IMG/VR virus record: IMGVR_UViG_3300035034_000370 | Coordinates: 1-33,828 of that record | Source of the DNA: a virus | Reading direction: 5' to 3' (one strand) | DNA: 33,828 nt | Shown: positions 30,039 to 33,828 of the stretch, one piece after another | Layout of the letters: each line of letters starts with the position of its first letter | Numbering within the stretch: position 1 is the stretch's first letter | Made by a program: the position numbers and the translations under genes | The notes under the pieces: generated by a model | Seen by the model: only the letters and a program-made list of their open reading frames with translations | What the model was told of the DNA's origin: nothing | The model's database searches: none

Positions 30039-32075
30039 TTATAGGCTATCAAAAGCCGATTGATTAATATCTTTTGTATCGTAATTTTCTACTATCTCAT
30101 CAAAATCATCCTCTATCACTCCATCATCCACTATCACCACATCAATCTCCTCCTTATAATCTGTATTTTTAATTATCTCCACTTTGTGCAGCCTGCTGCC
30201 ATCATCTTTTACCATCTTATCAAATCTGCTGATGTATGTCATAGCCTCCTTATATCCCTCTTTGTCCTCCTCAGTCCATTCTGAATTAGCTCTATTAAAA
30301 GTTGGTACTGGCTTGCAATTTGCTATATAAGACTCATTTTGATATAGATAAACATCCTTAATCTCTCCTTTTGCAGTTGGGATGTAATAAGCATCTACAG
30401 TAAAATCATTAGGAGCTAATCTAGACAGCACCTCAGGACTTTCTAACTGATATTTATCTCCTAAAATCTGCACATACTGAGATCTCCTGATAGATGTCTG
30501 AGTCCTCTCTCCAATATATCGAGCCAGTAAAGGCTTATCATATTCTGCTAAATTTGGATTTGTGTGATAGATAAATACATCCATCCTGCTCATCCCTTTG
30601 TACTTCTTTTGATTTGGATGTAAAGCATTGTTATACTCATTGATCTCCTGGATCTCATTAGCTACAATCTCATCATAACTAGCTCTAGCCTCTTTGTAAT
30701 TGTCATTTTGTGCATCAAAAATCTTTTGATTAATCACTCTATTACTATCTCTCCTAGAGTAGTGCCTCCCTACATTTTGGTTATTGTTTTTCTCAGCTCC
30801 GTATTTTTTGGATCCTATCAAACGCTCTGCATATTTCTCCTGAGAGTTTGTAGGATTACACCATCTCACAAATGGAAACACATTGCCAGCTTTCATCAGT
30901 CCATCTCTAAAATCTCTCACCAGGTGATGCTCTACCTCCATCTGCATTGGCATTCCTAAATTTTTGTTATTCAAAAAGAGAAACATGTTTTTAATGCAGT
31001 CAATAAATAACTGGTGATTTTTTTCTTTAGAGTGTGAGTAACCTATCATAGCCTGGCTCATATCATCAAAAGCATAGTAAGCCATCACCTTACCTCCATT
31101 TAAGAGTCTAGTGTGCATTATATCTCTATCATCCAGTGTTATTTTACTCAGTGAGTAATTTGGAGCAGTTCTATTTACATGAGGTCTCTGCTTATGGCTA
31201 AAGTCATAGTTACCATTCCTCTGCTTTTTGATTATCAGCTCATTTTTAGGATCTTTTAAATAGTTCCACACTGTAGCCTCAGATATTGTTACTGGCACTC
31301 CATCCTCATAAAACTCCTCTCTATCAAATAGCTCCCCACTTTTGATGTCCACTACATCTATAGCTCCTCCCAAAAATTGCAGATACAAATCATGTACTGA
31401 TGCTGAAAATGGTTTATTAGGTAAGCAGTAAAGGCTAAGTATTAAGCTCTCTATTTGAGTTGTGACCTTTCTCGAATTGTCATTACAGTATCCTTTATGG
31501 ATCAATCCTGTGTATCCATTTTTTACATACCTACTATAAGATCTAGTGTTTTTATCACCTTTCAATCTCCTAGCATTACTAGGTAAATTATGAGGATAAG
31601 TAGCTTTATCTAGCTGATTTACTATCTCACTTAATTTGCTCCACACATTGGACTTAGTACCTCCTAGTGATTTTCTTTTTGCAGATTTACCTATGATTAA
31701 TTTACAAGTATTTAAAATCTCAGCCTCACAGATATACTGCCTCTGTCTCTCAGGCTTTAAATTTCTACCATCAGCCAGCTTAAATGAGCTGTAATATTTT
31801 CTAGCCTCATCATCAGGCTTTATCATCTCAGTAAAGCTGTAATTTTTTTGAGTCCCTTTAGGATCTCCAAACTTTGCCACAATCAAATCCTTAAATCTTT
31901 GTGGTAAACTTGCATACTCTACTAGTGCTGGAGTATTTCTACATCCTCTCCTAAGTATATTTAATTTACCTCTGCTAGATAATGATTTATAGTTTGACTG
32001 TGACATGATCTCAGCATCCCCATAAAGCCATCCAGCCTCTACGCTCAAAATTGTATTATTATATAATTCAAACAT
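30039..32075 (-). CDS. Mu-type DDE transposase (MuA-like)
   Basis: A 678-aa product near MuA size (663). Residues 1-~230 form the DNA-binding part (KSLSSRGKLNILRRGCRNTP). The rve-type core carries YYAFDDMSQ (first Asp ~337), QMEVEHHLVR (~379-388) and NSQEKYAERLIGSKKYG (~410-426). Glu382 and Glu417 are 35 residues apart, the spacing expected between the second and third catalytic acids, so the triad appears to be D-E-E rather than D-D-E. The acidic C-terminus (VIVDDGVIEDDFDEIVENYD) resembles the MuB-contact region. It mediates integration and replicative transposition. Confidence 0.9.
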   Translation of the reverse strand: MFELYNNTILSVEAGWLYGDAEIMSQSNYKSLSSRGKLNILRRGCRNTPALVEYASLPQRFKDLIVAKFGDPKGTQKNYSFTEMIKPDDEARKYYSSFKLADGRNLKPERQRQYICEAEILNTCKLIIGKSAKRKSLGGTKSNVWSKLSEIVNQLDKATYPHNLPSNARRLKGDKNTRSYSRYVKNGYTGLIHKGYCNDNSRKVTTQIESLILSLYCLPNKPFSASVHDLYLQFLGGAIDVVDIKSGELFDREEFYEDGVPVTISEATVWNYLKDPKNELIIKKQRNGNYDFSHKQRPHVNRTAPNYSLSKITLDDRDIMHTRLLNGGKVMAYYAFDDMSQAMIGYSHSKEKNHQLFIDCIKNMFLFLNNKNLGMPMQMEVEHHLVRDFRDGLMKAGNVFPFVRWCNPTNSQEKYAERLIGSKKYGAEKNNNQNVGRHYSRRDSNRVINQKIFDAQNDNYKEARASYDEIVANEIQEINEYNNALHPNQKKYKGMSRMDVFIYHTNPNLAEYDKPLLARYIGERTQTSIRRSQYVQILGDKYQLESPEVLSRLAPNDFTVDAYYIPTAKGEIKDVYLYQNESYIANCKPVPTFNRANSEWTEEDKEGYKEAMTYISRFDKMVKDDGSRLHKVEIIKNTDYKEEIDVVIVDDGVIEDDFDEIVENYDTKDINQSAFDSL

Positions 32076-32087
32076 AATTTTTAGATT

Positions 32088-32321
32088 TTATGATTTAGCA
32101 CTCACTCTAATTGTCTCCAGTTTATCAATTTCTTTTTGTAGCATCTCACCTGCATCCTTTCTAATATTCTCAGCCGTAGGTGAATTACTTACAAAATTTA
32201 ATGCATCCCTTACAGCCTGTGCTGAGCAGTTATATTTTTTTCTTAGAGATCTTTTGTGTTTTGCTCCAATTTCTATTTTGAAGTCATTTAGATTTATTAC
32301 ATTTGCTTCCTTTCTTTGCAT
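32088..32321 (-). CDS. Small early regulator (Ner/Cro-like position)
   Basis: A 77-aa basic product, first gene of the early operon, directly opposite the repressor, the place of ner in Mu. A possible helix-turn-helix lies in RSLRKKYNCSAQAVRDALNF. Its start codon sits inside the left arm of the operator dyad, so occupation of that site would also cover its start. The gene may down-regulate early transcription. Regulator status is inferred from position and size. Confidence 0.55.
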   Translation of the reverse strand: MQRKEANVINLNDFKIEIGAKHKRSLRKKYNCSAQAVRDALNFVSNSPTAENIRKDAGEMLQKEIDKLETIRVSAKS

Positions 32322-32354
32322 TTAACAAGTAGTTTTGTAGTTGTTGAATGCAAA
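32315..32354. promoter_or_regulatory. Operator dyad in the lysis-lysogeny switch
   Basis: tttgcatttaacaa (32315-32328) and ttgttgaatgcaaa (32341-32354) are inverted with 13 of 14 matches around a 12-bp spacer. The left arm includes the start codon of the Ner-like gene, and the spacer holds the candidate -7 box of the repressor promoter. A dimeric repressor or Ner-like protein is the likely ligand. Confidence 0.6.
32330..32337 (+). promoter_or_regulatory. Candidate repressor promoter -7 box (TAGTTTTG)
   Basis: TAGTTTTG fits the Bacteroidetes TAnnTTTG box. A TTG at 32303-32305 lies 24 nt upstream, one more than the usual maximum. It would give a ~70-nt leader before the repressor ATG at 32414. 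Confidence 0.4.
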
Positions 32355-32383
32355 TGTAGTAAATAATCTAAATTAAAAAACAA
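32351..32383 (-). promoter_or_regulatory. Candidate early promoter (TTG-N22-TACATTTG)
   Basis: On the leftward strand TACATTTG (complement of 32351-32358) matches TAnnTTTG, with TTG (complement of 32381-32383) 22 nt upstream. It overlaps the dyad's right arm and the first 17-bp repeat, so a bound repressor would block it. Transcription would start near 32345, just ahead of the Ner-like gene. Confidence 0.5.
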
Positions 32384-32404
32384 AATATAGTAAATAATCT
32401 AAAT
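32357..32404. repeat. Two exact 17-bp direct repeats in the switch region
   Basis: tagtaaataatctaaat occurs at 32357-32373 and at 32388-32404, 31 bp apart, about three helical turns. A related inverted copy (GCAAATGTAATAAATCTAAATG, complement of 32285-32306) lies within the start of the Ner-like gene; that string is written from the complement and matches gcaaatgta plus the repeat tail. They are probable operators for the repressor or for the transposase N-terminus. Confidence 0.65.
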
Positions 32405-32413
32405 AAAATTATC

Positions 32414-33100
32414 ATGATAGTAGACAGAATACTGCAATACATTAGTTACAAGGGAATTAACAAGAGTAAATTTTATGCAAAAACTGGTCTATCAAATGGC
32501 TTTTTAGACAAAGTAAAGGATGTAGGAGTGAGTAAAATTGAGAAAATACTCTCATCTTATGGTGATATTAATCCTATTTGGCTCATCTGTGGAGATGGTG
32601 ATATGATTATAGATAAAGATCTAGATCCTGGACTCATAAAAGATGGAAAACCTGTGCCTCATGGTGATTTTATGCACACTCCTGTAGTTATCAATTATGC
32701 TAAAGCAGGATATCTAGCAGGATATGGTGATCAGGAGTTTATTGACTCACTACCTAAAATTTTACTACCTAAAGAGTATGAAAAAGGTAATTATTTAGTT
32801 TTTGAGATTGAGGGAGACAGTATGAATGATCAACTACAGGAGGGAGATAAAGTCCTGGCTAAGGAGTTGCCTAAAGAGTACTGGAGTAGTAAATTACAAA
32901 TAAATAAATACCTGTTTATCATAGTGTCTAGGGATGGAATAGTGATAAAACAAATAACTAAACATGATGTAGCTACAGGTAAAATCAGATGTCACTCACT
33001 AAATAACTCACCTGAGTATAGTGATTTTACCATGAGCTTAAATACGGTTTACAAACTGTTTTATATCAAAAAAATAATTGATAAGAAAGTCAATTTTTAA
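32414..33100 (+). CDS. LexA/CI-like repressor with S24 peptidase domain
   Basis: A 228-aa product. The N-terminal helix-turn-helix lies in GINKSKFYAKTGLSNGFLDK (~14-33). The C-terminal S24 domain has the nucleophile in EGDSMND (Ser 136) and the general base in DGIVIKQI (Lys 179). Cleavage candidates are Ala-Gly at 98-99 (YAKAGY) or 102-103 (LAGYGD). It keeps lysogeny by repressing the early operon and should be inactivated by RecA-stimulated self-cleavage, making the prophage SOS-inducible, unlike Mu with its ClpX-controlled repressor. Confidence 0.85.
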   Translation: MIVDRILQYISYKGINKSKFYAKTGLSNGFLDKVKDVGVSKIEKILSSYGDINPIWLICGDGDMIIDKDLDPGLIKDGKPVPHGDFMHTPVVINYAKAGYLAGYGDQEFIDSLPKILLPKEYEKGNYLVFEIEGDSMNDQLQEGDKVLAKELPKEYWSSKLQINKYLFIIVSRDGIVIKQITKHDVATGKIRCHSLNNSPEYSDFTMSLNTVYKLFYIKKIIDKKVNF

Positions 33101-33112
33101 CACTCTAAATCC

Positions 33113-33145
33113 TGCACAGTTCGTGCCTTTGTAGCTAACTGTACA
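33113..33145. other. Two internal transposase-type sites near the right end
   Basis: TGCACAGTTCG (33113-33123) is the exact inverse of the L2 core. AACTGTACA (33137-33145) lies 14 bp on in direct orientation. Mu-type ends carry several internal sites, so these may be distal binding sites of the right end, about 0.5 kb inside it. Confidence 0.5.
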
Positions 33146-33324
33146 CCCCATCACACACTTAAATAGGCTGTTTTGTGCTTTATATATTGTTTATCAATGC
33201 TTTATCTCTTTTTTAAACTTTATAAAACGTGCTTTAAGTATGGTTTATAGGTGTCTATTTGTGCATTTAGATGCTATTTTAAGGTGTTATGTATCTATTA
33301 AAAGTAGAGTATTTACTCATTTTT

Positions 33325-33360
33325 GCAACCCCAATTGCAACCCCAATTGCATCCCCAATA
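33325..33360. repeat. 12-bp tandem repeat, three units
   Basis: gcaaccccaatt (33325-33336), gcaaccccaatt (33337-33348) and gcatccccaata (33349-33360). Two units are identical and the third differs at two bases. Function unknown; a protein-binding array near the end is possible. Confidence 0.75.
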
Positions 33361-33454
33361 ACAAAAAAGCGTCTTTTAGTTGCAAAAAAATAGCCCTCAA
33401 AAAGAGAGCGTATTTAATAAATATCTTATAAATTACCTGTGTGATTAAATTATC

Positions 33455-33480
33455 AAAAGCCTAGTTATATGGGCTTTTTT
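33455..33480 (+). terminator. Terminator downstream of the repressor
   Basis: aaaagcc and ggctttt form a 7-bp stem around a tagttatatg loop, followed by T residues on the + strand. It would end the repressor transcript ~360 nt past its stop and keep it from running out of the prophage. Confidence 0.55.
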
Positions 33481-33560
33481 ATGTGACTAATGGTATTAAT
33501 CAGGATCAAATAGTATCTTTAGATGATTTAAAAAGTACTTAAACAGTATGTAAATGGTAT

Positions 33561-33572
33561 TTACACAGTTTG
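33561..33572 (-). other. Weak transposase-type site R2
   Basis: ttacacagtttg; the complement CAAACTGTGTAA shares AACTGTG with L2. It lies 94 bp inside R1. A degenerate match only. Confidence 0.35.
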
Positions 33573-33654
33573 TTTACTTTTAGGGATACAGAGCTTTTTA
33601 TCTCCAATCCCAATGGCAATGCCTTTTTTGAGCCTTTTTGCCTTTTGCCTTTTT

Positions 33655-33666
33655 AGTACAGTTCTA
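33655..33666 (-). other. Transposase binding site R1 at the right end
   Basis: agtacagttcta; the complement TAGAACTGTACT is preceded by AAA as in L2, so the shared block is AAATnGAACTGTnC. It is inverted relative to L1 and L2, as expected for transposon ends, and the A-rich stretch inside it resembles the left end. Confidence 0.6.
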
Positions 33667-33674
33667 TTTAACCC

Positions 33675-33828
33675 TTATATAATGCTACTTTCGCAAGCCA
33701 ATCCCATTTTTACGGCAAACCTCACAGCCTCTTTATTATAAAGCGGTAAGGTTCCCGGATGTCCCAAAGTTATCACACTCACATTGGTATTGGGAGTTGC
33801 CCCATATTCATTTCTGTCGGATGAATAG
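33675..33828 (-). pseudogene. gatB: 5' fragment of gatB (Asp/Glu-tRNA amidotransferase subunit B), truncated at the prophage border
   Basis: Read leftward from the window edge the frame gives SSDRNEYGATPNTNVSVITL, then GHPGTLPLYNKEAVRF and AVKMGLACESSII before TAA. This is the conserved N-terminal GatB block ('PNT-x-v-x-x-x-x-LGhPGtLP-x-x-N-x-x-a-v-x-x-a-x-k-mGLA'). GatB is ~480 aa and should continue with an 'F-a-R-K-nYfYpDLPKgYQ' segment, which is absent; the left flank does not supply it either. GatB takes part in Gln-tRNA or Asn-tRNA formation by transamidation. Confidence 0.75.

Larger units (their letters stand above)
33101..33660. other. Right-end region without a convincing gene
   Basis: 560 bp between repressor and phage end. 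It holds end-type motifs (33113, 33137, 33561, 33655), a 12-bp tandem repeat (33325-33360), a terminator (33455-33480) and four GCCTTTT units just before the end. A 63-codon frame at 33240-33431 is Cys-rich and built on the tandem repeat; it is not accepted as a gene. Confidence 0.6.
261..33677. mobile_element. Mu-like transposable prophage
   Basis: The element carries a MuA-type DDE transposase, MuB-type ATPase, GemA/Gp16-like and DUF3164 early genes, DUF935 portal, MuF, DUF1320, gpG-like, gp37-like, sheath and baseplate genes. Inverted TCGAACTGT[A/G]CA-type sites lie at both ends. The boundaries are approximate: TATAA occurs at 256-260 and again at 33678-33682 and would be a 5-bp target duplication. 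However, that places the terminal sites 10 and 13 bp from the two ends and gives no TG...CA termini. CpG frequency changes sharply at both borders, supporting them to within tens of bases. No integrase of the tyrosine or serine type is present. Confidence 0.9.

Noticed and set aside
33325-33360. Repeat array considered as a CRISPR
   Set aside because: Units are contiguous 12-mers with no spacers and no cas genes are present.
33240-33431. 63-codon frame ending just before a terminator
   Set aside because: It is largely encoded by the 12-bp tandem repeat (CNPNCNPNCIPN) and has no sensible domain; its place before the terminator is the only support.
275-33660. TG (275) and CA (33660) taken as Mu-type termini
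   Set aside because: This would cut through the AAATnGAACTGTnC block shared by L1, L2 and R1, and the 5-bp flanks (cgaac, gttct) do not match.
1-33828. tRNA or rRNA genes
   Set aside because: No cloverleaf-like sequence or conserved T-loop motif was noticed in the window.

Overview
The window holds one complete or nearly complete Mu-like (transposable, contractile-tailed) prophage of about 33.4 kb in a Bacteroidetes genome, most likely a flavobacterium. The host assignment rests on the flanking genes (the end of an endonuclease III-type glycosylase at 1-219 and a broken gatB at 33675-33828), on promoter-like TAnnTTTG boxes, and on start codons preceded by A-rich tracts rather than clear Shine-Dalgarno sites. 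The phage belongs to the group in which MuA-type and MuB-type proteins drive replicative transposition. Repeated TCGAACTGT[A/G]CA-type sites in inverted orientation lie at both ends and are the probable transposase binding sites.

Layout. (1) Right-end switch, 32.1-33.5 kb: an S24/LexA-type repressor on the + strand faces a leftward early operon. An operator dyad and two exact 17-bp direct repeats lie between them. (2) Early operon, - strand, 32.3 to 22.4 kb: small regulator, DDE transposase, MuB-like ATPase, RecA-like ATPase, DUF3164, a GemA/Gp16-like protein, a lipoprotein, a DUF4406 protein, an ASCH-like protein, a membrane protein, a DnaC-like helicase loader with its partner, and several small unknowns. 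(3) Rightward late operon, 13.9 to 22.4 kb: small and large terminase, portal (DUF935), MuF with a toxin-like C-terminus, DUF1320 connector, tape measure, gpG-like and gp37-like tail proteins. It converges with the early operon at a shared bidirectional terminator. (4) Leftward late operon, 13.8 to 0.4 kb: ClpP-like protease with scaffold, major capsid, lysis cassette (signal-bearing amidase, holin, single-gene spanin), sheath, tube, frameshifted tail chaperone, hub, spike, gp25-like wedge, LysM protein, tail-tip and fibre proteins, and a terminator just inside the left end. The two late operons diverge from 13.77-13.94 kb, which carries repeated motifs that a late activator could bind.

Points that stand out: extreme CpG depletion through most of the prophage (for example 2 CpG in 14341-15900 by eye, against 11 in the 260-bp left flank); a canonical A AAA AAG -1 slippery site in the tail chaperone with a 12-bp hairpin downstream; a MuF protein with a PBECR-like nuclease tail and a missing in-frame ATG; a structured inverted repeat between MuF and the tape measure; a candidate u-spanin; and host flanks that do not rejoin into an intact gatB. 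All functional calls come from reading the sequence and from family knowledge; no database search was run.
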